From: Vibrio sp. 10N.261.45.E2
GTDB lineage: Bacteria; Pseudomonadota; Gammaproteobacteria; Enterobacterales; Vibrionaceae
Reading direction: 5' to 3'
Length of the DNA: 64,000 bases
Assembly: GCF_002875705.1 (NCBI RefSeq)
Contig: NZ_MCZZ01000142.1
Coordinates: 62,001 to 126,000, forward strand
Below, in pieces: positions 8,839-18,059 of this stretch. The translations under genes were made by a program, and so were the position numbers. Under the pieces are notes generated by a model. The model was given only the letters and a program-made list of their open reading frames with translations. It was not told the DNA's origin and did not search any database. The stretch's first letter is position 1. Every line of letters begins with the position of its first letter.

Positions 8839-9660
8839 ATGAAACACTGTGAACAACAAAAAGTTTGGCAATGCATTGTGAAGGAAGCTCGACAGCAGTC
8901 AGAGCAAGAGCCTATGCTTGCGAGTTTTTACCATGCCACGATCATCAACCACGAAAGCTTGGGGGCTGCACTCAGCTACATTCTGGCAAACAAGTTAAAG
9001 ACAGCTTCAATGCCAGCAATGGCAGTGCGTGAAGTGGTTGAACAAGCATTTAAGCAGGACCAATCGATAATTGATGCTGCCGCTTGTGATATTTGCGCGA
9101 CGGTAAATCGAGATCCTGCGGTCGAGATGTACTCGATGCCTCTGCTTTATCTGAAAGGCTACCACGCCCTTCAAGGTTACCGAGTGGCTAACTGGTTGTG
9201 GAAGCAAGGTCGTATTGCGCTTGCCACTTACCTACAGAACCAAATTTCGGTTGCTTGCCAAGTTGATATTCACCCGGCGGCTCGTATCGGTAAAGCGATC
9301 ATGCTCGACCACGCTACAGGTATTGTGATTGGCGAAACAGCCGTAGTCGAAAATGATGTGTCGATTCTTCAAGACGTGACCCTTGGTGGTACAGGTAAAG
9401 AAGGCGGCGATCGTCACCCTAAAATCCGCGAAGGCGTTATGATTGGTGCCGGCGCTAAAATCCTCGGCAATATTGAAGTTGGCGAAGGTGCTAAGATTGG
9501 CTCTTGCTCTGTGGTTCTACAAGCCGTACCGCCCCATACAACAGTCGCAGGGGTTCCTGCAAAAATTGTCGGAAAGCCTAAAACAGACAAGCCATCTTTA
9601 GATATGGATCAAGGGTTCAATGGTCGCTCTCAGAACTTCATCCATGGTGATGGGATTTAA
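8839..9660 (+). CDS. cysE: Serine O-acetyltransferase
   Basis: The enzyme makes O-acetylserine from serine and acetyl-CoA, the committed step of cysteine synthesis. The ATG at 8839 gives 273 residues, the same as E. coli CysE; an in-frame ATG at 8827 would add four. The helical N-terminal domain is followed by a left-handed beta-helix (about 140-245) with hexapeptide repeats, DHATGIVIGETAV and GGTGKEGGDRHPKI. The C-terminal tail ends in GDGI; an Ile terminus is typical of CysE that binds CysK. Confidence 0.96.
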   Translation: MKHCEQQKVWQCIVKEARQQSEQEPMLASFYHATIINHESLGAALSYILANKLKTASMPAMAVREVVEQAFKQDQSIIDAAACDICATVNRDPAVEMYSMPLLYLKGYHALQGYRVANWLWKQGRIALATYLQNQISVACQVDIHPAARIGKAIMLDHATGIVIGETAVVENDVSILQDVTLGGTGKEGGDRHPKIREGVMIGAGAKILGNIEVGEGAKIGSCSVVLQAVPPHTTVAGVPAKIVGKPKTDKPSLDMDQGFNGRSQNFIHGDGI

Positions 9661-9755
9661 GAGCAGATGCCAGATTCACGCTACGCGATATGAAGAGCTC
9701 AAAAGCAGATGCGGGATTCGATTCAGCGAAATTCGAAAAATTAAGAGCAGATGAA
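9661..9755. repeat. Dispersed repeat copies (cysE-envC gap)
   Basis: Two degenerate plus-oriented copies occur in tandem, one beginning GAGCAGATGCCAGATTC and the other AGCAGATGCGGGATTCGA, each followed by a GAAGAGC- or GAAAAATTAAGAGC-like end. They belong to the same family as the larger arrays after envC and spoT. Confidence 0.65.
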
Positions 9756-9764
9756 TACAACTAA

Positions 9765-10916
9765 ATGACGACAATGATGAAACAAATTCGAGCCATTAGC
9801 CGGACTCTTCTGATATCTGCCAGCCTTTGTGTTGCTCTTTTATCTACACCCTCATTTGCCGCCTCTCAGGGGGAACTGAAAGGCGTGTCGAGTGAAATAT
9901 CTCGCCAACAAAAAAACCTATCCTCACAGCAAAAAAAGCTCGATAGCCTACAAGCAAGCCTCAAGAAACAAGAGCTATCCATCGCTTCGCTTGAAAAAGC
10001 GATTCTAGACAGTAAAAAGCAACTCAATACGGCTAATGCAAATATTGCTAACTTAGACACCAAGATTAAAGCGCTTACGGCTCAGAAAAAAGTCCATACC
10101 GACAAGTTAGAGCAACTGATTCAGACTTACTATATGACAAGCCGAGCTAAAGCTTCTTCTCACATCCTCAATACAGGTGTGGAAGAAGATCGCATCAGTC
10201 ATTACTACCAACACCTTGCCAAAGCGCGATCTGCAACAATCAAAACGATTGAACAGACACAACTTGAGTTAGAAGAAAGTCACAAGCAGCGCCAACTTGA
10301 GCAAGAACAAATTGCGACCCTGTTAAAACAGCAAACAACAAAGCGCGACAAGTTATCTCAAACGCAAACACAGCGTAAGAAAACGGTTGGCAGCATCAAG
10401 AAAAACATCTCGGGTGACAAGAATTACTTGGCAGAGCTCCAGCGAAATGAAACCCGCCTTAAAGCTGAAATTGCGAAAGCAGAAAAAGCGGCTCGAGAAA
10501 GACGTAATGCAGTCCCGATGGATGGTCTAGCAAAACATAAAGGTAAGCTACCTTGGCCGATCAAAGATAAAGTGCTACATAACTATGGTTCACGCCAAAC
10601 GGGTCAAATTAACTGGAAAGGCATGGTGATCAACGCCAAGTACGGTCAGCAGGTAAAATCCGTTTACTCAGGTACGGTGGTATTTGCCGAGTATCTGCGA
10701 GGTTATGGTTTAGTGGTTCTTCTCGACCACGGTAAAGGCGATATGACGCTCTACGGCTTTAACCAAGCGCTTTTAAAGAAAGAAGGTGACAAGGTTAAAG
10801 CGGGCGAAGCCATCGCGCTTGCTGGTGACACTGGCGGCCAAACTCGCCCATCTCTGTATTTTGAAATTCGCAGAAACAGCCAAGCTCAAAACCCAAAGAG
10901 TTGGTTGGTTAGATAA
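9765..10916 (+). CDS. envC: Murein hydrolase activator EnvC
   Basis: This periplasmic protein is recruited by FtsEX and activates the amidases that split septal peptidoglycan. The 383-residue product has a Sec signal peptide (about residues 5-33, ending SFAAS), a long coiled coil (about 35-250) rich in K/Q/E/L, and a C-terminal LytM/M23 domain (about 265-383). The LytM zinc-site residues are degenerate (DHGKGDMTLYGFN lacks the second HxH), as expected of a non-catalytic activator rather than a peptidase. The start could be 9765 or the ATGs at 9774/9777. Repeats flank it on both sides. Confidence 0.93.
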   Translation: MTTMMKQIRAISRTLLISASLCVALLSTPSFAASQGELKGVSSEISRQQKNLSSQQKKLDSLQASLKKQELSIASLEKAILDSKKQLNTANANIANLDTKIKALTAQKKVHTDKLEQLIQTYYMTSRAKASSHILNTGVEEDRISHYYQHLAKARSATIKTIEQTQLELEESHKQRQLEQEQIATLLKQQTTKRDKLSQTQTQRKKTVGSIKKNISGDKNYLAELQRNETRLKAEIAKAEKAARERRNAVPMDGLAKHKGKLPWPIKDKVLHNYGSRQTGQINWKGMVINAKYGQQVKSVYSGTVVFAEYLRGYGLVVLLDHGKGDMTLYGFNQALLKKEGDKVKAGEAIALAGDTGGQTRPSLYFEIRRNSQAQNPKSWLVR

Positions 10917-11195
10917 AAGCAGATGCGAGATTCGAGCAATCGAGATGCGAAGAGCTTAAAAGCAGATGCGGGATTCGAGTAACCGAGATGCGAAGAGCTT
11001 AAAAGCAGACGCGGGGTTCGAGTCATCGAGATGCGAAGAGCTTAAGAGCAGCGCAAGGTTCGGGTCACCGAGATACAAAAAGCATGAAAGCCGATACAAG
11101 GTTACAGGGTCTAGCCTCGTCGTCGCTCTACCCTGTTTTTCGTTTACTCGTATCTCGCTACTCGAATCTGCTCTTTCCCGATCTTCATTACTCGC
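10917..11195. repeat. Tandem 43-bp repeat array with inverted terminal copy (after envC)
   Basis: At least three tandem copies with a 43-base period are present. Each has the core AGCAGATGCGGGATTCGAG, then a variable TAACC/CAATC/TCATC segment, then GAGATGCGAAGAGCTTAA. Two increasingly degenerate copies follow to about 11100. An inverted copy (GTTTACTCGTATCTCGCTACTCGAATCTGCTCTT) closes the block near 11142-11176. It separates envC from the convergent TetR gene and could fold as a large hairpin. No convincing gene lies here. Confidence 0.8.
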
Positions 11196-11201
11196 CTCTT
11201 T

Positions 11202-11840
11202 CTACTTAGAGTTCAACGCCCTTACACCATCTTCCAATAATGTCAGCTGTTCAAAACCTTGAGCTGTCGCAATCGGTTTAACAGTAGCGATCATCTGCAG
11301 CATACCTTGATGGACGACTTGCTCAGTAATTTGAGCTTTTGGAGACATCGCAGACTGATAAGCCAACCAACCCGACGCGATCAAGTGAAGAGAAGTGACC
11401 ATCGACTTCATTTCCGTATCCGTTGCTTTGAGCAAGTTCAACTCAACGAAGGCTCTCATGATATCGACAAGGTTGGTTTGCAATCTTTCTTGCACGGCCA
11501 TGTAATCAAGGTGAAGTTGCTCATCACGTGACAATATTTCAGGTAGGTTCGCATAGAAGAATCTGTACTTCCACATCAGCGTGAAGATAGAATCTAAGTA
11601 GCTCTTTAGTAGCGTGAGACTTTCTTGTTGCCCTTGAATCGGTGTGAACCTTTCAAGCAACTCTGTTGAATAGAGAGTAAAGATATCACGGACAATTTCT
11701 TGTTTGTTGCGGAAGTGGTAGTAGAGGTTGCCAGGGCTAATCTCAATATGTTCAGCAATATGATTGGTCGTAATACTGCGCTCGCCGTGCTCATTAAAAA
11801 GCTCTAGTGCAGCGTAAACAATCTTGTCACGTGTTTTCAT
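11202..11840 (-). CDS. TetR/AcrR family transcriptional regulator
   Basis: The 212-residue protein has an N-terminal TetR helix-turn-helix: KIVYAALELFNEHGERSITTNHIAEHI, then the recognition helix PGNLYYHFRNKQEIV, at about residues 6-55. The C-terminal all-helical domain is of unknown ligand specificity. I do not recognise a characterised ortholog. A perfect 16-bp inverted repeat starts 15 bases upstream of the ATG and is a candidate autoregulatory operator. Its neighbours, envC (convergent) and ugd (same strand upstream), do not reveal the regulated pathway. Confidence 0.88.
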   Translation of the reverse strand: MKTRDKIVYAALELFNEHGERSITTNHIAEHIEISPGNLYYHFRNKQEIVRDIFTLYSTELLERFTPIQGQQESLTLLKSYLDSIFTLMWKYRFFYANLPEILSRDEQLHLDYMAVQERLQTNLVDIMRAFVELNLLKATDTEMKSMVTSLHLIASGWLAYQSAMSPKAQITEQVVHQGMLQMIATVKPIATAQGFEQLTLLEDGVRALNSK

Positions 11841-11855
11841 TAGTAATTAGTATCC

Positions 11856-11897
11856 CTATCCGTTTAGTGGCTCAGTATATCGCCACTAAACGGATAG
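11856..11897. promoter_or_regulatory. Perfect 16-bp inverted repeat upstream of the TetR gene (candidate operator)
   Basis: CTATCCGTTTAGTGGC (11856-11871) and its exact complement GCCACTAAACGGATAG (11882-11897) flank a 10-base A/T-rich spacer. The repeat lies between ugd and the TetR start. On the minus strand the stem is not followed by a T run, so an operator is favoured over a ugd terminator, though a terminator is not excluded. Confidence 0.6.
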
Positions 11898-11966
11898 ATC
11901 GAGCTGTTAACATCTGGTCGAATTAGCAAGCGCTAAAATTCAGCTTGCTATCAATCCTTGCTGGAA

Positions 11967-13133
11967 TCAATCAATGGCAAACAGATCTCGTGTATATACC
12001 TTATCTGCAACGTCTGCGATATCTTCTACCATTCTGTTAGATACAATCACATCCGATACGGCTTTGAACTCTTCGAGGTCAGAATAAACCTTCGAGTTAA
12101 AGAAATGCTCTTCTTCTAACACAGGTTCGAACACCACTACTTCAATACCTTTAGCTTTCAAGCGCTTCATAATCCCTTGAATCGACGACGCACGGAAGTT
12201 GTCCGACCCGGCCTTCATGATCAAACGATAAATACCTACAATTTTAGGGGAGCGCTTAATAATTGAATCCGCAATGAAGTCTTTACGAGTGCGGTTAGCA
12301 TCGACAATGGCACCGACAATGTTGTTTGGTGCATCTTGATAGTTAGCTAACAGCTGTTTGGTGTCTTTCGGTAAGCAGTAACCACCATAGCCAAATGAAG
12401 GGTTATTATAATGATTGCCAATTCGAGGGTCTAAACCCACACCTTCGATGATCTGACGAGAATCCAAACCGTGAGCTTCTGCGTAAGAGTCAAGTTCATT
12501 GAAGTAAGAAACTCGCATCGCTAGGTAGGTATTTGAGAATAGCTTTACTGCTTCCGCTTCCGTGGAGTTAGTAAATAGCACATCGATATTCTCTTTTTCT
12601 GTACCTTCAACAAGAAGATTAGCAAACACTTTAGCTCGTTCAGAACACTCACCAACAATGATTCGTGATGGGTGTAAGTTATCGTACAGGGCTTTGCCTT
12701 CGCGCAAAAACTCAGGTGAGAACATAACGTTTTCGCAGTTCAGCTCTTGCTTAACGCGCTCAGTATAACCAACAGGTACCGTTGATTTGATGACCATGAC
12801 GGCATTGGGATTGATATCCATGACGTCTTTAATGACCGATTCCACAGAGCTGGTATCAAAATAATTATTTTTTGGATCATAATCGGTTGGAGTGGCAATG
12901 ATGACAAACTCAGCATCTTTGTAAGCCGCTTTATCTGTTGTCGCCCTGAAGTTCAGCGCTTTATTTGATAGAAAGTGTTCAATCTCATTATCTACAATAG
13001 GCGACTGCTTACTATTCAGCATTGTCACTTTTTCATCGATGATATCTACCGCGACCACTTCATGATGTTGTGCTAACAGCATTGCGTTTGACAAGCCAAC
13101 ATACCCTGTCCCTGCAACTGTAATCTTCACCAT
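11967..13133 (-). CDS. ugd: UDP-glucose 6-dehydrogenase
   Basis: The enzyme oxidises UDP-glucose to UDP-glucuronate using two NAD+, providing uronic acid for polysaccharides and LPS. Starting at the ATG at 13133 (GGGAG four bases upstream) the protein has 388 residues, as in E. coli; a start at 13160 would only add a non-conserved leader. Visible motifs are [10 protein letters not shown], the [21 protein letters not shown] block, and [13 protein letters not shown] with the catalytic Cys. It is divergent from hldD, sharing a 147-base promoter region. Confidence 0.96.
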   Translation of the reverse strand: MVKITVAGTGYVGLSNAMLLAQHHEVVAVDIIDEKVTMLNSKQSPIVDNEIEHFLSNKALNFRATTDKAAYKDAEFVIIATPTDYDPKNNYFDTSSVESVIKDVMDINPNAVMVIKSTVPVGYTERVKQELNCENVMFSPEFLREGKALYDNLHPSRIIVGECSERAKVFANLLVEGTEKENIDVLFTNSTEAEAVKLFSNTYLAMRVSYFNELDSYAEAHGLDSRQIIEGVGLDPRIGNHYNNPSFGYGGYCLPKDTKQLLANYQDAPNNIVGAIVDANRTRKDFIADSIIKRSPKIVGIYRLIMKAGSDNFRASSIQGIMKRLKAKGIEVVVFEPVLEEEHFFNSKVYSDLEEFKAVSDVIVSNRMVEDIADVADKVYTRDLFAID

Positions 13134-13236
13134 AAACTCCCAATTTATGAGTAAATCCAACAGGCATTTTGATTAATAGATATACTGACAAGTTTATGTT
13201 AAAGAATTATTCCACTAGCCCGCATTGGTCATTTAT

Positions 13237-13245
13237 TGCTATAAT
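13237..13245 (+). promoter_or_regulatory. Extended -10 promoter for hldD and the LPS core operon
   Basis: TGCTATAAT (TGnTATAAT) is a consensus extended -10 element 36 bases before the hldD ATG. No good -35 hexamer sits 17 bases upstream, which is usual for extended -10 promoters. It would start a transcript near 13252. Confidence 0.55.
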
Positions 13246-13280
13246 CTCAGTAGTTTTATATTCAAAAGAGTAGGAAAAAT

Positions 13281-14222
13281 ATGATTATCGTAACTGGTGG
13301 TGCTGGCATGATTGGCAGCAATATTGTTAAGGCGCTTAATGAAGCGGGCCACAACGATATTCTAGTCGTCGACAACTTAAAAAATGGTAAGAAATTTAAG
13401 AACCTTGTGGACCTAGACATCACAGATTACATAGATCGTGATGATTTTCTAACTCAAATTATGGCTGGTGATGATTTCGGACATATTGAAGCCATTTTCC
13501 ATGAAGGAGCATGCTCTGCCACCACTGAGTGGGACGGAAAATACGTTATGCTCAACAACTATGAGTACTCTAAAGAGCTACTTCATTACTGTGTTGAGCG
13601 TGAAATTCCGTTCCTATATGCCTCTTCCGCTGCAACATACGGTGAAACTGATACTTTCATTGAAGAGCGAGAATACGAAGGTGCATTGAATGTCTACGGC
13701 TACTCGAAACAGCAGTTTGATAACTATGTTCGCCGCCTAACCGCAGATGCAGCAGCGCATAACGAAACGCTTCCACAAATCGTTGGCTTCCGTTACTTCA
13801 ATGTCTATGGACCTCGTGAGCAACACAAAGGGAGCATGGCATCGGTAGCATTTCACCTAAACAACCAAATGAACGCCGGTGAAAACCCTAAGTTGTTCGC
13901 AGGTAGTGAAACCTTCAAGCGTGATTTTGTGTATGTCGGTGATGTAGCAGCAGTAAACCTGTGGTTCCTAGAAAACGGTGTTTCAGGTATTTTCAACCTA
14001 GGTACAGGCAACGCAGAGTCTTTTGAAGAAGTCGCAAAAGCAGTAATCAAACACCATGGTAAAGGCGAAATCGAAACGATTCCTTTCCCTGAGCATTTGA
14101 AAGGCGCTTACCAAGAGTTCACCCAAGCTGACTTAACTAAGCTTCGTAATGCTGGGTGCGATATTGAGTTTAAATCCGTTGCCACTGGCGTCAGTGAATA
14201 TATGAAGATTATTAATCTATAA
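13281..14222 (+). CDS. hldD: ADP-L-glycero-D-manno-heptose-6-epimerase
   Basis: The enzyme epimerises ADP-D,D-heptose to the L,D form used by the heptosyltransferases of LPS inner core synthesis. The 313-residue SDR protein has GGAGMIGSN at 6-14, the ASSAATYG segment and YGYSKQQFD (YxxxK), plus [10 protein letters not shown] and [12 protein letters not shown] typical of HldD. It heads the plus-strand LPS core cluster. GC content and codon use look like the core genome, unlike the ligase gene that follows. Confidence 0.97.
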   Translation: MIIVTGGAGMIGSNIVKALNEAGHNDILVVDNLKNGKKFKNLVDLDITDYIDRDDFLTQIMAGDDFGHIEAIFHEGACSATTEWDGKYVMLNNYEYSKELLHYCVEREIPFLYASSAATYGETDTFIEEREYEGALNVYGYSKQQFDNYVRRLTADAAAHNETLPQIVGFRYFNVYGPREQHKGSMASVAFHLNNQMNAGENPKLFAGSETFKRDFVYVGDVAAVNLWFLENGVSGIFNLGTGNAESFEEVAKAVIKHHGKGEIETIPFPEHLKGAYQEFTQADLTKLRNAGCDIEFKSVATGVSEYMKIINL

Positions 14223-14257
14223 TCATTTAAATAAGACCATGATAATCAATAAACAGA

Positions 14258-15487
14258 ATGATTAATTTTATTAACAGATACGAGCCCTATATTTTAGGGC
14301 TCTTTTTCCTTTCCTTATTAGTGTCTAAATCGGCTATTTATATATCGCTTACATTATTGTTGATATTACAACTGGTATTATTACATAACAATAAAAAAGC
14401 AATTGATTATATAAGCAGCAATCACTTATTCACAATTTCCATTTCAACATTTGTGCTAGGGATTATAACTACATTCCCCTATAATCTTAACTTTGTCGAT
14501 TCAGGTGAGTTCATCAGAAAAAGTATATTATTATTACTTTTCCCTATATTAACGCTCCAACTAAAAAATAGTAGAAATTTACACTTCGCTCAAGTTTCAT
14601 TATTTACTGGCCTGTATATCGCAGTAGGTTATTCTATATACAACATGATAGTTTTAGGCGGGTGGTCAGGAGAAAGGATTGCTAGCTTTTGGGATGTTGG
14701 ACGTTGGTCTGAAGTATTAGGCTATATCCTAGCTATGACAGTACCATTTTATTTAGAGAATAAAAAAACAAAAACACAAAATATAATACTACTTTTTACT
14801 ATTTTAATTAGTAGTGTATGCTTACTCGTTAGTGGGGGAAGAGGTCCGTTATTAGCAATAATTATAACACTAACTATATACCTCCTAATACGTAACCCTA
14901 AACTGCTAATCGCGATCGCAACTACTATAATCTTCGTTGCTTTTATTGGACAAGACGTCCCGGCTATTCATTCCATTACAGAGCGTGTATTCAGTATATT
15001 TGGCTTAAATACACTACCATCTAATAGTGCACGACTAGCAATGTGGGAACAAGGTTTTAATTTTACAGTTCATAATCTTATTAATAACCCAACATCATTT
15101 TTATTTGGTGTAGGAATAAATAACTTTGAAGAGAGCTATACTTATTACATAGAATCTATAGGGATAAAGCAACAGCTCATAGAGTTAACTGAAAATAATT
15201 ATTCATTTACTGATATGCATAACACTTACCTAGATCTAGCAATAAAGTTAGGTTTTATATATTTACTTTCTTATGTCTCTTTATTATTAGCTTTATTTCT
15301 GCACTTCTTAAAAAAAGCAAAAACAAATCCAAATATTGCATACTCTGCGATGGCGTTAATATTAACCTATATAATTACGGGTATGTTTTATACTAGTGGT
15401 TTAGAATTCCAAACATCAATATTCTTTTCACTTGTTGCATTATGCTACGCACGCATAACTAATGATGAGTACTACTATGAAAAATAA
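14258..15487 (+). CDS. O-antigen ligase family protein (WaaL-like)
   Basis: This 409-residue inner membrane protein has about ten to twelve hydrophobic segments. A Wzy_C-type region contains SGGRGPLLAIII, a periplasmic loop (about 250-330) and MHNTYLDLAIKLG, where the His-Asn pair matches a conserved position of O-antigen ligases. WaaL transfers undecaprenyl-linked O-antigen to lipid A-core in the periplasm. Location in the waa locus supports ligase over polymerase, and the operon at 1-6130 uses ABC export, which needs no Wzy. The gene is strikingly AT-rich compared with hldD. Its 3' end overlaps the next gene. Confidence 0.8.
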   Translation: MINFINRYEPYILGLFFLSLLVSKSAIYISLTLLLILQLVLLHNNKKAIDYISSNHLFTISISTFVLGIITTFPYNLNFVDSGEFIRKSILLLLFPILTLQLKNSRNLHFAQVSLFTGLYIAVGYSIYNMIVLGGWSGERIASFWDVGRWSEVLGYILAMTVPFYLENKKTKTQNIILLFTILISSVCLLVSGGRGPLLAIIITLTIYLLIRNPKLLIAIATTIIFVAFIGQDVPAIHSITERVFSIFGLNTLPSNSARLAMWEQGFNFTVHNLINNPTSFLFGVGINNFEESYTYYIESIGIKQQLIELTENNYSFTDMHNTYLDLAIKLGFIYLLSYVSLLLALFLHFLKKAKTNPNIAYSAMALILTYIITGMFYTSGLEFQTSIFFSLVALCYARITNDEYYYEK

Positions 15488-16310
15488 AAAATTCGACGCT
15501 AGCATTGTAATTTCGTTTTACAATAACACTCAAGCACTTTCATGTATAATACGTGCTTTAGAGTACCAAAATGATAATTTCGAAATAATAATTGCGGATG
15601 ATGGTTCGAAAAATGATAAAGTTTCAGAAGTATTAAGTATCATTAAAAATTCACCTTTACCCATTCGACACATTTGGCAGAGTGATAATGGATTTCGAAA
15701 AAATAGAATATTAAATAAAGCTATAAAAGCATCTCGTAGTGATTATATTATTTTTATTGACGGTGATTGTACCCCACAACGTCACTTCGTCCAGGACCAT
15801 ATTAGAAATCGAGAAATCGGCGTAGTACTCAATGGGAGAAGAGTTGATTTGGCATCATCCTTCAAAGATAAACTCTATGAAGCCCCCGAGCCAGAGATTT
15901 TTTTTGAAAGTAATAAATTAGATATTTTCTCAAAATACTTACTCGGCCACGGCAAGAATGTTGAAAAAGGAATTCGAATTACCAACTCTATTTTATCAAA
16001 AAAATTAAATAGAAAGAAAAAAGGTATTGTAGGATGCAATTTTTCTCTATATAAGAAAGATTTACTAAGCATAAATGGATTCGATAATAGATATGAAGTG
16101 CCAGGCGTCGGTGAAGACTCTGATATAGAGTACCGCTTAAAAAAAAGTGGTGTCAGAGTGAAAAACATTTTCTATCAAGCGGTAATCCTTCACCTGATGC
16201 ACCCTGAATTAACTCGGGATAAGCTAGCTCAAGAACTCCTTAACGACACTATAGAAAAGCAACAAATCGTAGCTTTAAACGGCTACCTTCAAGCTGACGA
16301 TGTAAAATAA
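15462..16310 (+). CDS. Glycosyltransferase family 2 protein
   Basis: This is a GT-A fold enzyme of about 280 residues. ASIVISFYNNTQALSCIIRAL opens the nucleotide-sugar domain, IIADDGS is the first Asp motif, IIFIDGDCTPQ is the DxD-type metal site, and VGEDSDIEYRLKKSG is the GT2 ED acceptor region. Starts at 15462, 15465 or 15477 are possible, all overlapping the ligase gene (stop at 15487). The GEDSD end resembles chondroitin-polymerase-type GT2 domains. Substrate is unknown; a role in LPS core or O-antigen assembly is inferred from context. AT-rich. Confidence 0.82.
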   Translation: MMSTTMKNKKFDASIVISFYNNTQALSCIIRALEYQNDNFEIIIADDGSKNDKVSEVLSIIKNSPLPIRHIWQSDNGFRKNRILNKAIKASRSDYIIFIDGDCTPQRHFVQDHIRNREIGVVLNGRRVDLASSFKDKLYEAPEPEIFFESNKLDIFSKYLLGHGKNVEKGIRITNSILSKKLNRKKKGIVGCNFSLYKKDLLSINGFDNRYEVPGVGEDSDIEYRLKKSGVRVKNIFYQAVILHLMHPELTRDKLAQELLNDTIEKQQIVALNGYLQADDVK

Positions 16311-16330
16311 CCTATTTAGAAGGAGTTAAT

Positions 16331-18031
16331 GTGAATATAGAAATAGAAAAACCTGCAATCGCCCACATTTGTCTTTCTCAAGGCTGGGGGGGGTTGGAAA
16401 TGTACCCAATACGCACAGGAAAAGAAAGCATCGCTCGTGGTTACAAAACATATGGTATATGCGTAGAAGGAACCCAAGTTGCAACAGGAATGAAGGCAGC
16501 TGGCATCGAGGTTTTCGAAGTTTCAAGTAAAAAATCACTTGTTCTTTCACAGGTAACAAAACTAGATAAATGGTTACGAAGTCGTAATGTAGGGATAATA
16601 CATAGCCATAAGTCTGGAGATATTTTAGTATCTTCACTACTTGATGTTTTAACTAAACGAAAAGCATTTTTTACCGAGCACATGGGAGTTACTCGATCTA
16701 AAAAAGATCCTTACCACCGCTGGGTTTATTCACATTTAGATCGCATCTTTTCGATTAGTGATGAGACTTACGAGCGAAATATAAATGCTCTCCCGATTAA
16801 ACCACAAAAATTAACTAGACTTTGGTTAGGTACTGACATTCCAGAATATCCTATTGAAGATGTCGATGAAATAAAAAAAATAAAACAAGAACTAGCAATT
16901 CCGGTTGATTCAGTTGTTGTAGGTAATATTGGACGGCTATGTATTGGTAAAGGCCAATTAGAGTTAATCGAAGCTTTCTCTTTGCTAAAACAATCAACAT
17001 CAAATATGCACCTTTTACTCGTTGGAGGGCTCGATGTTTCCGAAGGCTCTGATAATGCGTTTGTGAAAACTCTAAAAGACAGAATTTCAACGCTAGGGTT
17101 GACGAAGAGTGTCCATTTAGTTGGATTCAGAAAAGATACTAACCGCATGCTAGCTGCGATGGATATCGTATGTCTTCCCAACCATAATGAAGCATTCGGC
17201 CTAACGGCTATTGAAGCTATGGCAGCAAAAAAAGCAATTGTGGGTTCTAATACAGGCGCCTTACCAGAGATACTTGAACCTGTTGCATTGCTTTGTAATC
17301 CACTCTCCCCTCAAAGCATCGCCGACAAAATCGAAGAATACTTAATTGATCAGCACTATCTGGGCCAAAACGCCAAAAAAGCGTTTGAACGAGCTCAATC
17401 TGAGTTTTCTATGAAATCGCATGTAGACAAGTTATTTGACCATTATCTAAACGAGACGAAAACAGAAATAAAACGAGGCAACTTTCTAAGACTTCGCCTA
17501 AGAAATAAAGTAAAAGTTGAATCTAATAACACACTTAGTATTGCAAAAAGTTCAAGAATTCGACAATGTAATATATCAATAAAAGGCTTTGGCAATAAGC
17601 TACTTATCGACGATAACGTCAACATTAGAAGATCGCACATTGAAATAGATGGAAATAACTGCCTTATACACATCAAAGGGAATTCAACTATTGGACAAAA
17701 CTGCTATCTATCAGCTAGAGAGAAGAACATAAATCTAGTTGTAGGTGAAGACTGTATGTTCTCTAGAAATGTAAAAATAATGACGAGCGATGGGCACAAC
17801 ATCATTAAAGAAGGCAAGCGAATCAATTTTGCTAAGAGTATTAACATTGGTAGTCATGTCTGGCTAGCAGATAACGTAACTTTACTAAAAGGGGTCACGG
17901 TTGGAGACAACTCAATAGTGGGAATCAATTCAACGCTAACTAAAAGCAGCCCTTCTGGAAGTATTACTGCAGGAAACCCTGCTAGAATAGTTCAAAAAGA
18001 TGTAACGTGGCAACATGAAATTGACTATTAA
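16331..18031 (+). CDS. Fusion: GT4 glycosyltransferase plus hexapeptide-repeat acyltransferase
   Basis: The 566-residue protein uses a GTG start with AGGAG five bases upstream. Residues 1 to about 375 are a GT-B family 4 glycosyltransferase: HICLSQGWGGLEM, then GRLCIGKGQLELIEAF, then EAFGLTAIEAMAAKKAIVGS with the E-x7-E motif. After a basic linker (about 375-395) a left-handed beta-helix acyltransferase domain follows (about 400-566). It shows IGSHVWLADNVTLLKGVTVGDNSIVG and a TAGNPARIV ending like maltose/galactoside O-acetyltransferases; a His in TSDGHNI may be catalytic. One protein could therefore add a sugar and acetylate the glycan. An eight-G tract lies in codons 19-22. Confidence 0.85.
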   Translation: MNIEIEKPAIAHICLSQGWGGLEMYPIRTGKESIARGYKTYGICVEGTQVATGMKAAGIEVFEVSSKKSLVLSQVTKLDKWLRSRNVGIIHSHKSGDILVSSLLDVLTKRKAFFTEHMGVTRSKKDPYHRWVYSHLDRIFSISDETYERNINALPIKPQKLTRLWLGTDIPEYPIEDVDEIKKIKQELAIPVDSVVVGNIGRLCIGKGQLELIEAFSLLKQSTSNMHLLLVGGLDVSEGSDNAFVKTLKDRISTLGLTKSVHLVGFRKDTNRMLAAMDIVCLPNHNEAFGLTAIEAMAAKKAIVGSNTGALPEILEPVALLCNPLSPQSIADKIEEYLIDQHYLGQNAKKAFERAQSEFSMKSHVDKLFDHYLNETKTEIKRGNFLRLRLRNKVKVESNNTLSIAKSSRIRQCNISIKGFGNKLLIDDNVNIRRSHIEIDGNNCLIHIKGNSTIGQNCYLSAREKNINLVVGEDCMFSRNVKIMTSDGHNIIKEGKRINFAKSINIGSHVWLADNVTLLKGVTVGDNSIVGINSTLTKSSPSGSITAGNPARIVQKDVTWQHEIDY

Positions 18032-18059
18032 ACCGTAGACTAACAGAACCCTAACTCTC

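Noticed and set aside
8685..11195. Repeat blocks considered as a CRISPR array
   Set aside because: The 43-base units are contiguous and diverging, with no unique spacers of constant length, and copies occur in both orientations; no cas genes are present.
10966..11262. 98-residue plus-strand frame across the repeat array after envC
   Set aside because: Its first half is translated from the 43-bp repeats and its end overlaps the TetR gene; this is coincidental coding.
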